In this document: positions 20,014-28,516 of the stretch, in pieces
How positions within the stretch are numbered: position 1 is the first letter of the stretch
Layout: each line of letters begins with the position of its first letter
From: Corallochytrium limacisporum
Taxonomy: Eukaryota > Opisthokonta
Assembly: GCA_002811645.1 (NCBI GenBank)
Contig: PDIP01000026.1
Location: 101,695-165,694 of the forward strand
Direction of reading: 5' to 3'
Length of the DNA stretch: 64,000 nucleotides
Notes under the pieces: generated by a model
What the model saw: only the letters and a program-made list of their open reading frames with translations
Told to the model about the DNA's origin: nothing
The model's database searches: none
Program-made: the position numbers and the translations under genes

Positions 20014-20499
20014 ATGTCGCTGGTCGTAGCTCCTTTCGCCGTCGCCGACGGTATCATGACTGCTAATGCTATGGAGAGCATCGAGGAGATCGATATCCTT
20101 CCCGCCCTCATGCAGCAGATCCTTGCCCTTCTGAAGGCTGGTCAGCGCAAGGCTTCTTCCATGCGTGCCATGGAAAACGAGGATGAGGAAGAAGAGGAAG
20201 AGGAAGAGGAAGAAGAGGAGGAAGAAGAGGAAGACGACGATGAAGAAGAGGAAGAAGACGACGATGAAGAAGAGGAAGAGGAGGAAGATGATGATGATGA
20301 AGAGGAAGACGAGGAAGAAGACGATGAGGAAGAAGACGATGACGATGAGGAAGAGGACGACGACGAAGAAGAGGATGACGATGATGAGGAAGAAGACGAC
20401 GATGAGGAAGAGGAAGAAGAGGAAGAGGAAGACGATGATGAAGAAGAGGAAGAGGACGATGATGATGATGAGCCCGCCGCGAAGAAGGCCAAGAAGTAA
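20014..20499 (+). CDS. Small protein with 98 consecutive Asp/Glu residues and basic tail
   Basis: 161-aa protein. The frame is open upstream to 19885, but the ATG at 20014 is the first one with a natural-looking N-terminus. Residues 1-52 look like a short folded or helical module: MSLVVAPFAVADGIM, then IDILPALMQQILALLKAGQR. Residues 56-153 are only Asp and Glu, then comes a nuclear-localisation-like end PAAKKAKK. An acidic tail plus a basic signal is typical of histone- or ribosomal-protein-binding nuclear chaperones, but I recognise no family. The helical head could mediate oligomerisation (inference). The opposite strand is an open poly-Ser frame, which is only a mirror of the GAN codons. 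Confidence 0.75.
   Translation: MSLVVAPFAVADGIMTANAMESIEEIDILPALMQQILALLKAGQRKASSMRAMENEDEEEEEEEEEEEEEEEEDDDEEEEEDDDEEEEEEEDDDDEEEDEEEDDEEEDDDDEEEDDDEEEDDDDEEEDDDEEEEEEEEEDDDEEEEEDDDDDEPAAKKAKK
20179..20472 (+). repeat. GAN trinucleotide tract (Asp/Glu codons)
   Basis: 98 consecutive GAA/GAG/GAC/GAT codons. The mixed third bases show that the tract is not a simple perfect microsatellite; selection on the acidic protein plus local slippage is likely. Confidence 0.95.
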
Positions 20500-21429
20500 A
20501 TGCCATTATCTAGCAATTAGACTCAACATCCCTGAACGGGATCGGTCCCATGTTCAGCAGATGATCGCAGTACATCATCGTTCCTTTGCTCTACACTCCA
20601 TGGTCACATCAGCATCAGGTGTATACACAGTTAACATGCACGGTTGCAGCAAAGCCAAACCATATCCCAGTATTTGACATGGTCCGGCATCTAAACTAAA
20701 TTACATAGCCACACGCAGAGACATGTCATGGCACCACTCTCTAATAGCAAATACACCAGATACTACTGTTTCCGTACATTCAGTAACTGATTAAGACCTG
20801 TTATTCAATGATTGAAATGTCCTCACATGTCCGTATATTATTTGCATTTACAAAGAGTGGAAGGGCTTAATTTTTTTAAATGTCCGTATGTAATTTAAGC
20901 CTGTCAATACTGAATGTATATGGCCGCACTACGTGTCGCTGGCGGAGATGCGGCAAGGGCACCGGGAGCGATGACGAGTCGCCAGATTCCTATTACGGAA
21001 CAGATTAGTAGGGTCTCGAAGGGCTCTGAGTGCAACTCTTACCTTTTGGGAGCGCTCCGAGGCCGCCTGCCAAATCGCAGGCGAAACACAGAGAATGCCC
21101 TCCCCCGCTCGGCGCTGCCTATCGGTTGCTGATAATCGAAGTGGACGGTCCTCGAATGCCAAGCCAAATGATTCAATGAAGAAAACTGGAGTTCCAGGTA
21201 CCCTTCATTATCCCAATTGGATGCCGAAACAAAGTCTGGGTACTTGAATCAACTATGTGACGAATGGTTACTTTGTCGTGTGTGAGAATAAGCGAAGAGA
21301 TATTTTGCATGACGGCTACACGTATCAGCGACCCCGATATATGACTTTGCACGAACGGTAGTAGAAACCAGTAAGCATGACGTAGACGATCGTTCTTCTG
21401 TCAAAGCGACTTGTTTTCTTCATGACACT
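20500..21429. other. Spacer before the 442-aa gene
   Basis: 930 bp with no recognised gene. It contains a 7-bp perfect hairpin, CGCCTGC-CAAATC-GCAGGCG, at 21064-21083. The promoter of the 442-aa gene should lie in the right half. Confidence 0.45.
21064..21083. repeat. 7-bp perfect hairpin
   Basis: CGCCTGC and GCAGGCG flank the loop CAAATC. It stands ~350 bp upstream of the next ATG. Possible structured RNA or protein site; role unknown. Confidence 0.6.
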
Positions 21430-22758
21430 ATGTCGTCTCCAACAAGAAAGGGCTCCACTACGGAGGTATCATCCATGATGGCTGAAGCTCAGGGCTACGT
21501 CAGATCCTTTGGTTCTGGTTCCCGCATGCGGAGTGAGTCACAAAGTATGCCAGAGGGTGAGGCACTTGAAGAAATCACGGATCAGGAAATCATTAGCTTC
21601 AGCCAATACACACTAACTGCACAGCGGGCGGTGCTCCTAGGTATGACGTACATATTTAGTGCGGACGATGATGCCCGCATCAGCTATTCTCGGGCTGTAT
21701 TGAGGCTGACACGCTCGATCTACTTGAGCTGTACCACGCGCCGTCAAATTGACCCGGTGTTGGAGGGCCCTCGACAGAGCACGTACGCCACAGACTCGGG
21801 CTGGGGCGAAGCATATCGTGCTGTGCAGACGTTCTTTGCCAATGCACATATATTGCAGTTTTATCATACACCCATCACTGGCAAATTGCGTATACATGGC
21901 AGCCAGGAAGACAATGGGGGTGCAGAAGATGCGACAGATTTAGACAGTGAAGGAAAGACTGCGGAGCAGAATGGTGAGTCACCCGTGAGAAAGAAGCAGC
22001 GACCGGAAGAAGACGATGCCTTGACCCCGTACCTTACGCATCCTCCGGGACAGTCGATGGACATTTGGGAAGCCCCGACCCACCTGCGGGACGAACAGGC
22101 CGCGGTCGTCGAGACAATGGTGGGTGATACCTCTAAGGCAGCGCTTGGTATTCACCGCTTATGCCAAGACGGACACAGCGGAATGAGGATTGGCATCACG
22201 GAGGCTCTAGAGCGCGCGATTCAGTGCCTGCGCCTATCGGCAGCTCGACTAGGTACTGCAATCCCACACGTTACGAAAGACGGCATTCTCTACATGGACC
22301 AGTTGAACAAGACTTTAGCCATTAGCGGTGGCAAGGGAGTGCTGCTAGTGGTACCCATGCCCTCCTCGAGTGATTACAAGCGCAAAGACAAGGCCAACAT
22401 GCTGGGTCGTGCGTTCACATTTCCGTATTGCTGCGGAGCCATTGTTGGATGGGGATCTATGTACAGCATGAACTACGGTTATGCATTCAGCATTGTTGAT
22501 GACAACGCACTGGTTGTTCTTAGCACAGACGCCTGCATCAATCAGGTCGACACGGGCAATATCAACGCGTATTTTGCAGAGAAACCAAACGTGGTCAAGT
22601 TTGGGGATGTTCACGAGGTAGCATATATTGGCTTCCTCATTCAGAGCGAGGAAGCCTTGGACACATTCTTTACGTTCTTGGGCTCCATCAAACCTCCGCT
22701 TTTGTCAGTGTTGGCACGGTCTGGTTATGACGTTCAGGTCGAGGCCAGGGCTTTGTGA
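21430..22758 (+). CDS. Conserved-looking hypothetical protein, 442 aa
   Basis: I do not recognise this protein. The N-terminal ~45 residues are Ser-rich and probably disordered. A helical-looking stretch follows (DQEIISFSQYTLTAQRAVLL, SRAVLRLTRSIYLS), then a charged linker with KKQRPEEDD at ~180-200. The C-terminal half seems globular, alternating beta-like hydrophobic runs and Gly: GVLLVVPMPSSSDYKR, RAFTFPYCCGAIVGWGSMYS, YGYAFSIVDDNALVVLSTDA, YIGFLIQSEEALDTFFTFLG. No signal peptide or clear membrane span is present. The codon pattern and a tight 71-bp convergent gap to PARG support a real gene. Confidence 0.75.
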   Translation: MSSPTRKGSTTEVSSMMAEAQGYVRSFGSGSRMRSESQSMPEGEALEEITDQEIISFSQYTLTAQRAVLLGMTYIFSADDDARISYSRAVLRLTRSIYLSCTTRRQIDPVLEGPRQSTYATDSGWGEAYRAVQTFFANAHILQFYHTPITGKLRIHGSQEDNGGAEDATDLDSEGKTAEQNGESPVRKKQRPEEDDALTPYLTHPPGQSMDIWEAPTHLRDEQAAVVETMVGDTSKAALGIHRLCQDGHSGMRIGITEALERAIQCLRLSAARLGTAIPHVTKDGILYMDQLNKTLAISGGKGVLLVVPMPSSSDYKRKDKANMLGRAFTFPYCCGAIVGWGSMYSMNYGYAFSIVDDNALVVLSTDACINQVDTGNINAYFAEKPNVVKFGDVHEVAYIGFLIQSEEALDTFFTFLGSIKPPLLSVLARSGYDVQVEARAL

Positions 22759-22829
22759 AGGACCAGCAGACTGTATGTGATGTCATTCCTTTTGCCAGCT
22801 TTGCGGATATGTACCCGGAATAAATGAAA

Positions 22830-24311
22830 CTAGAAGAATAAGTCGAACAGGTCGGGAACTGCACTGCCATCTAGAGACATGCAAGCGCTCGCAAAGTGTG
22901 CAAGGATGTCCAATAGATGTCCCACAGTGACATGGTGCTCTTCCTCCATATCCGTGTCATCCTCTATCAGACCCAAGAGATCTCTCTCAAAGTCCTCATC
23001 CTGGCGGATGCAGAAAACCAGTTCTTTTACATCAGCCAGACTGGCAGCAATGACCTGTTCGAGAGCTTTGACCTGCCTATTCCCTCCGAAAACCCCAGAA
23101 CCCCAATGTCCCGTGTACACTACTCCTGGCCGCGGCTTCCCTGCAATAGATCGCATCTGGAATGATGCCAGCGCCTTTGCCATATCTCGTTCCCTCGTTG
23201 GTTTGCAAGTTTCATCTGCAAGTCTGCTACCTGGAGGGTCATCCTTGACTGTGCTTAAATCCTTCGCATCCATGAATACAACCCAACGATTCTTGCTGCG
23301 TTCCTCTTCGATTTCCACGTCCGATGATGGTGCAACGTACTCAAGATGCTCGCCGTACCCCTTTGTCAGGCTGGGCAGGACGAACCCAGAGACCGTGATC
23401 ACTTCTTCGTCACCCATTGGTGGCGCCAGTAAGGCTACCAGGGCAAGTTCAGGCGCATTGCCAATCAAACACTCTTCCTGGCTTCCACCTGGACCCATTG
23501 CCGGTGCCCTGTTAGCGAAACTAACATGCATCGATGGTACTTTCAAACTTGCTGGTGAACTACTAATTTCATCAGCTGGACCTTTCATTCCTACCCGGCG
23601 GCTATGATCGAATCGCACTCGACAACATTTTGTTTTGAACATTGCCGGGCTGGCAAGGAGGTCGTGAACAGTTTGGATCCTGGTTGCATCGTCATCTGCA
23701 TCCTTCACAGCATCCTTGAAGGGTCCCAGGGTGCTCAGCTTCAAGGTCTGTCGATTGTATGCAACGACCCGTGAAGAGGACGAATGTGCGGATGCCTGCT
23801 GCCGAAAATAGTCAAATAAGCACTTGAGATGGACTTCATTTGCTTTGCTGTCGTTTGCACGCTGTAGGTACACCCGAAAGTCGCGGAAGCGTGTGTCAGT
23901 GCCTTGTTCCCCGTCCGGGCCAGCCTCGAGCGGCAGACCAAGGAACATAAAAGCCAGTAGACGAGCACAGTCCTTGGCCTGCAGACGTAAACTGACATTT
24001 TCATCTGAAGGCAGCACAGGTAAGTGTGGGATCCCTTGCAGTCCATGGTCTGATATTGCCACGCCATAGATTGTCGGCAGTATTTCTGCGAGTCCCGTTT
24101 TCTCGTCCAATTCCCGTAAGTACTCGCGGTCCAATACCGCACCTCGTTTCCCATACTGATTGATTAACCATGCTATGTTGATTTGATCTGCGGAAAGATG
24201 ATTGATGTGGTCCCATTCCTCTTTGTGATCGGCCACGGCCCAGGGCATGGCCACAGCGGAGCGGTGCCATGTCTGATGGACAGGATCCTCTTCTTCTATC
24301 ACGAGTGCCAT
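22830..24311 (-). CDS. PARG: Poly(ADP-ribose) glycohydrolase (PARG)
   Basis: 493-aa enzyme that removes poly(ADP-ribose) chains laid down by PARPs after DNA damage. An N-terminal helical accessory region precedes a macrodomain-type catalytic domain. The catalytic segment reads VSFANRAPAMGPGGSQEE, followed by NAPELALVALL. The pair of glutamates after Gln that carries catalysis is present. The canonical GGG-x(6-8)-QEE loop is shortened to GPGG-S-QEE. The C-terminal TGHWGSGVFGGNRQVKALEQ matches the PARG Tyr/Gly-rich motif TGNWGCGAFGG. PARG's presence implies PAR signalling. It lies tandem downstream of SERF on the minus strand. Confidence 0.88.
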   Translation of the reverse strand: MALVIEEEDPVHQTWHRSAVAMPWAVADHKEEWDHINHLSADQINIAWLINQYGKRGAVLDREYLRELDEKTGLAEILPTIYGVAISDHGLQGIPHLPVLPSDENVSLRLQAKDCARLLAFMFLGLPLEAGPDGEQGTDTRFRDFRVYLQRANDSKANEVHLKCLFDYFRQQASAHSSSSRVVAYNRQTLKLSTLGPFKDAVKDADDDATRIQTVHDLLASPAMFKTKCCRVRFDHSRRVGMKGPADEISSSPASLKVPSMHVSFANRAPAMGPGGSQEECLIGNAPELALVALLAPPMGDEEVITVSGFVLPSLTKGYGEHLEYVAPSSDVEIEEERSKNRWVVFMDAKDLSTVKDDPPGSRLADETCKPTRERDMAKALASFQMRSIAGKPRPGVVYTGHWGSGVFGGNRQVKALEQVIAASLADVKELVFCIRQDEDFERDLLGLIEDDTDMEEEHHVTVGHLLDILAHFASACMSLDGSAVPDLFDLFF

Positions 24312-24706
24312 GCTACTCTATTGATTTACAGTTCCATATCTTGTCTGTGTCATGTTCGTAAATAAATGGATACGGATTGTGATCTTTGCGCACAATCTTA
24401 TCGTATCGTGGATTTATAAATTTGTTGTCTCTGAAGTATCCGGGCGAATAGTGGGCCAAGGCAACCGACTCCGAGAGTCACACACTCAAGGTCGGCGAGG
24501 GAGAGGGCACCAAATTGAACCACGCGTTTACATAAAACATAGAGTTAAGGAAGGTGAACTAGACCTCGTTTACAGTCTTCTAAATTATTGCAGTCGTCAT
24601 GTGCTGATACGTACTGCATAAGCATCAAAGACGAACAGAAATTCTTTTCACTTCTTCGGATTTGCTCCCGGGCGTCAAAATGAGCGCGGCATTAGGCTTG
24701 ATATTC
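24312..24706. other. Spacer between SERF and PARG
   Basis: 395 bp between two minus-strand genes, so it should hold the SERF 3' end and the PARG promoter. No gene, repeat or strong motif is evident. Confidence 0.4.
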
Positions 24707-24925
24707 TTATTTCTTCTTGCCTTGGGTGCCACCATTGGCAGCAGCCTCAGCAGCAGCGGCGGCCTTTCGGGCTTGCTTCTCCTTCAGAGCGTTAGCATCG
24801 CGCTCACGGCGCTGTTCTGGGGTCAGCCCCTTATTGGTATCCGTATCAGACTGACCCTTGCTCTTTCCAGCCTGTTTCTTCTGGTTCTTGGCGCGGGCTA
24901 GATCACGCTGGTTTCCGCGGGCCAT
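24707..24925 (-). CDS. SERF: SERF/4F5-family small protein
   Basis: 72-aa, highly charged protein starting MARGNQRDLARAKNQKKQ, the hallmark of the 4F5 (SERF) family. The family is unstructured, RNA-binding and able to modify amyloid aggregation in animals. The rest is Lys/Ala/Gln-rich (LTPEQRRERDANALKEKQ) and ends in a basic GKKK. Length and layout match the family. Confidence 0.9.
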   Translation of the reverse strand: MARGNQRDLARAKNQKKQAGKSKGQSDTDTNKGLTPEQRRERDANALKEKQARKAAAAAEAAANGGTQGKKK

Positions 24926-25583
24926 GGTTCCACTATTTTTCTTTTAGGTGTTTGTATTTATCTTTCCTTTTCGGTTACCCAGTGCCTCAGCACCACAAGT
25001 CCCTTTTCACATACGATGTCCTGTATCGGCAGCCGTTTTGTTCACTGCTAGTTTGCACAACAACCTTCTACAAAGTGCACGATTGGTCATGGTCCTAAGC
25101 CAAAAATAGCACTACCTACACTGTCCGTCACCCAGCTGAAAGGGTAGCAAGAATACAACGCATACGATGAAGAAAATCATAGTGAAGAAAACGAAGACGG
25201 AACGCACGAAGCAAGCTCACCGCTTTGAAATGCGCTCGGCCGATCATGGAGCCGCACCAGTCGCACTCCAGAGTATGCAATCGATTTCTTCTGTAGGGCT
25301 AGCCTAACTCCCACCCGGCCATAAGCAATCGGGAGTCCCTTTTCTGAGACCCTCTGGTTAGTTTTTAAATTGGTGGACGGGCCTGGCGCAGATTGAATGG
25401 CTCTGGTTACCCACCGCGAATACACACGGCGGTATTGTTGTCAGGCTTGGTACATGAAACTACGAAGATGTCAGCAACTTGCCGCATGGCAGCGGTCACA
25501 GTCGAAATCTCAACGGGCTCCCTTCCTAACTTTCTATCGGACGGTCATATGTTAAAGGGTTTTAGCACAAGGCAGACTGTGTC
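24926..25583. promoter_or_regulatory. Divergent promoter region SERF / AcpS
   Basis: 658-bp spacer between divergent starts. No long G/C run is seen here, unlike several other divergent spacers. A frame open upstream of the AcpS ATG (25393-25587) ends across it in another frame and has no recognised content. Confidence 0.45.
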
Positions 25584-25991
25584 ATGACGGTGCGACTCCC
25601 GCGTATCGGCACTGACATTGCCCATATTTCACGGTTCAGAAAGATCCTACTTTCAAAGCATGAGGACAAGTTCTGTAAACGAATTCTATCAGAGGCTGAA
25701 ATCAGCGTATACAAGGACCGATACAAACGTCATGGACCAGAAGCTGCTGCGGTTTTCTTTGCGGGTAGGTGGGCGATGAAAGAAGCGCTGACAAAAGCCT
25801 TTGCAGCCAAGCAGTGGTTACAGTGGACGCACATTAACACGGTCCATGAGAACCACAAGGATGGCAGCATGCCGGTTGTGACATTGACGGGGCCCTATAA
25901 ACAATACGCACAAGAACTGGACGCTCAGGAATTTCAGGTGAGTATCAGCCACGATGGGGACTATGCCATAGCCATGGTCATGATAAGCTGA
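25584..25991 (+). CDS. PPT2: Holo-acyl-carrier-protein synthase (AcpS type)
   Basis: 135-aa phosphopantetheinyl transferase that moves 4'-phosphopantetheine from CoA to acyl carrier protein. IGTDIAHISRF carries the metal-binding Asp of the bacterial GIDI motif, and FAGRWAMKEALTKAF carries the second acidic residue and Lys. VSISHDGDYAIAMV closes the fold. Standalone AcpS enzymes in eukaryotes usually act on mitochondrial ACP (fungal Ppt2). No clear transit peptide is seen, so location is inference. It is tandem to SF3B2 (332 bp). Confidence 0.92.
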   Translation: MTVRLPRIGTDIAHISRFRKILLSKHEDKFCKRILSEAEISVYKDRYKRHGPEAAAVFFAGRWAMKEALTKAFAAKQWLQWTHINTVHENHKDGSMPVVTLTGPYKQYAQELDAQEFQVSISHDGDYAIAMVMIS

Positions 25992-26323
25992 CACCAAGTG
26001 TTTCCCAACCAATTGACCGCACAACACCCATGCAATACATTGGCATATCAATATCCATTCATAATCCATAATATCCATATGATCAGTACCAGAGATCGGC
26101 CGTACCCTGGTCAGGGAAGCCCGGAGCTGGTACTCGAGCGGGTCCTTGAACCCCACCGTGCCCGCTCTGCCACTGGGGGAGGGGCCTCCAGAATTCGCGG
26201 GGATTCAGGTATTTGGAGCCCGCACATGCTCCGGTATTTCCATGACGTTCCGTGCGAACAACTATTGTGTGCTAGAAGATAGTAATAACAATTTCAGTGC
26301 AGAAAAATGTAAACAAGAACACA

Positions 26324-27871
26324 ATGGCTGCCTCAAAGAGTGCCGGTAAGGCTAAAGTGAGGCAGAAAGATCGGCAAAAATTGCGTCGGAAGCAGCGTCT
26401 CGAGGCACAAGCAAACGGAATCGTGAAGGGCACACCGAACAAAGGTGAAGATCGAGATGAAATCAATGATGAATTTGTAGTGGAGAAAATTACCGTTCCG
26501 TCGCAGCTAGCCTCGAAGGCAACGCCCGGGTTTGTGGAGGACGAGGATCCCCAAATATTTGCCGAGATCATTCGGGCAAAGTTTGCTATATCGGACGAAC
26601 CAGATATTGTCATTGGAAGGAAACGGAAATTTGATGATGAAGAAGAATATGATATTGTTGATGAAGACGTAGCAGGCTATCAAAGAGGAGACGCAGGGGA
26701 CAACGTAGCCCCTATGTCAAAAACACGGTTAAAGAAAATTGTCCGGCCTTCGCTAGCTGAACTAAAGCTCAAAGCCCCGAGACCGGACCTCATAGAGGCC
26801 GGTGACGTCAATGCATTAGACCCTGACTTTCTTGCACAGCTGAAGGGCCTAAGACACGCAGTGGCAGTTCCACCAAACTGGTCGTCGAAGCGAAGGTTCC
26901 TTAGTCAACAGAGAGGGCAGGAACGCAAAGCGTACCAGCTTCCGGAGTATATTAAGGCTACCGGGGTCCAGGAAAAACGAGATGCTGCAAAAGAACTTGA
27001 ATCCACTGCTAGTGCTGCGGCGCTATCGCGCATGAAGATTCGTCCAAAGCTGGGGCGCATGGCACTGGACTACCAGAAGCTGTACGATGCCTTCTTTAAA
27101 TGGCAGACCCGTCCATCTCTGACCCCTCATGGCAAGATCTTCACAGGCAAGGAAGATGATCTTCATAGGGAATTCAGTCCAGGCCAAATATCTGACCGCC
27201 TCCGGGTGGCACTGGGTATGCCGATTGGCCCAGGAAGCGAGAAGATTCCGCCCCCATGGTTGATTTCAATGCAAAGGTATGGGCCACCACCGGCTTATCC
27301 CGGCTTGCCTATCCCTGGTTTGAACTGCCCCATTCCGGAAGGGTGCTACTTTGGATATCATGCTGGAGGCTGGGGCAAACCACCGGTCGATCAGTATGGT
27401 AACCCGATATACGGAAATGTCTTTGATCGGGCCGCAAGTGGAGATCACAGCATACTCCACTATCGATGGGGTACCATGGATGAAACGCTGGAACCCAGCG
27501 AGTACGAGGAGGTTGAACAGGATGAAAATGAGGCAGAGCAAGTCCAAGCTGGAGCTCAAGGTGAGAAAGAAGCAGAACTGACCATCAACCGACATGGCGA
27601 TGCAATTTCAGCGCCATCAGAGGGCATCTCATCCGAGGTTAACATCGATCAATCTGACAGCAAACGCCTCTACGAAGTACTCGAAAAGGAAGATGGCTCT
27701 GGGACCTACACCGGAGTGTCTAAGAAACGGAAGACACAGAAAGAAGTAGCCATTTCGGACGATGACGAAGATGAAGAGGCACTCCCTGATCTACGCAAAC
27801 ACGTCTCTGATCACCGTGCCCACTCAGCAAAGGAGCGACTATCCAAACTCTCTAAAGAATACAAATTGTAG
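26324..27871 (+). CDS. SF3B2: Splicing factor 3b subunit 2 (SF3B2/Cus1)
   Basis: 515-aa homologue of SF3b145/Cus1, part of the U2 snRNP SF3b complex that contacts the branch-site region. The frame extends to a GTG at 26297, but the ATG at 26324 (MAASKSAGKAKVRQKD) is the first ATG. Conserved block: RPDLIEAGDVNALDPDFLAQ and VPPNWSSKRRFLSQQRGQER. The PSP domain follows: PPPWLISMQRYGPPPAYPGL, PIPGLNCPIPEG, GYHAGGWGKPPVDQYGNPIY. The C-terminal ~130 residues are acidic. It is shorter than animal SF3B2, which has a longer N-terminus. Confidence 0.96.
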   Translation: MAASKSAGKAKVRQKDRQKLRRKQRLEAQANGIVKGTPNKGEDRDEINDEFVVEKITVPSQLASKATPGFVEDEDPQIFAEIIRAKFAISDEPDIVIGRKRKFDDEEEYDIVDEDVAGYQRGDAGDNVAPMSKTRLKKIVRPSLAELKLKAPRPDLIEAGDVNALDPDFLAQLKGLRHAVAVPPNWSSKRRFLSQQRGQERKAYQLPEYIKATGVQEKRDAAKELESTASAAALSRMKIRPKLGRMALDYQKLYDAFFKWQTRPSLTPHGKIFTGKEDDLHREFSPGQISDRLRVALGMPIGPGSEKIPPPWLISMQRYGPPPAYPGLPIPGLNCPIPEGCYFGYHAGGWGKPPVDQYGNPIYGNVFDRAASGDHSILHYRWGTMDETLEPSEYEEVEQDENEAEQVQAGAQGEKEAELTINRHGDAISAPSEGISSEVNIDQSDSKRLYEVLEKEDGSGTYTGVSKKRKTQKEVAISDDDEDEEALPDLRKHVSDHRAHSAKERLSKLSKEYKL

Positions 27872-28516
27872 AACGGAGATTGTGATCTATATAAATTCAG
27901 TATGGATTCAATGTGTCGCATATTTTCTACCCCCGCAACAGGACATGGGCAGAGGAGGAGGCTCCACTCATACCCCCGCCACATAAGACGACGCAGAGGG
28001 GGGGTTTTTTTTTGCAGCTTTGTGGTGGGAGGAGGGCTTCAAGGATCAACTGCCGACCCGCCCACCGAGCCAGCTTATCAACCTGCCGGCCAGCCCCGAT
28101 TTCAGTGCTTTTTCTACTCGCAAGGGTATCCCCGATGAGGAGGAAGCGAGTCGACCCCCCCCCCCCGGGGAGAGGGGGAGTGTGGCGTTTAGCTTTGCTG
28201 TAGTCAGCTCTGTTCGCTGCGCTATGACGAGTGCGGGACTGGGGCAGGGGGGTATTAAGCGTCACCTCTCTGCTTTGGAATGCTCACCGACCCTTCCCTT
28301 TAGCCCCCAACTTCCCCACGGGTCAACGCAGGCTGCATTGTGGAGACTATTGCGGCCGTCGGGATCATAGGAGCTTATGGTACTAGACGGGGGGTACAAG
28401 TGGAACTTCAAAAAATTTCTACTACCTGCACTTTATTTGACAACTTTGCAATGTACTGAAATAATGCGCATCGTGTATAGTATGGAATCAGTGAGGTGAG
28501 TAAACACTAAGCAAAC
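27872..28516. promoter_or_regulatory. Spacer upstream of the Na+/H+ exchanger
   Basis: 645 bp between tandem genes. It holds a G7T9 run near 27998-28013 and a C12G4 block at 28155-28170, followed by GA/GG-rich sequence. The frames open across it are artefacts of GC-rich composition. The core promoter is presumably in the AT-rich 28400-28500. Confidence 0.5.
28155..28170. repeat. C12-G4 homopolymer block
   Basis: Twelve C followed by four G, about 350 bp upstream of the exchanger start. Same class as the blocks at 3451-3470 and 40744-40755. Confidence 0.9.

Noticed and set aside
20142-20516. Minus-strand frame of nearly pure serine
   Set aside because: It is the mirror of the GAN codons that encode the Asp/Glu tract on the plus strand; no independent evidence of coding.
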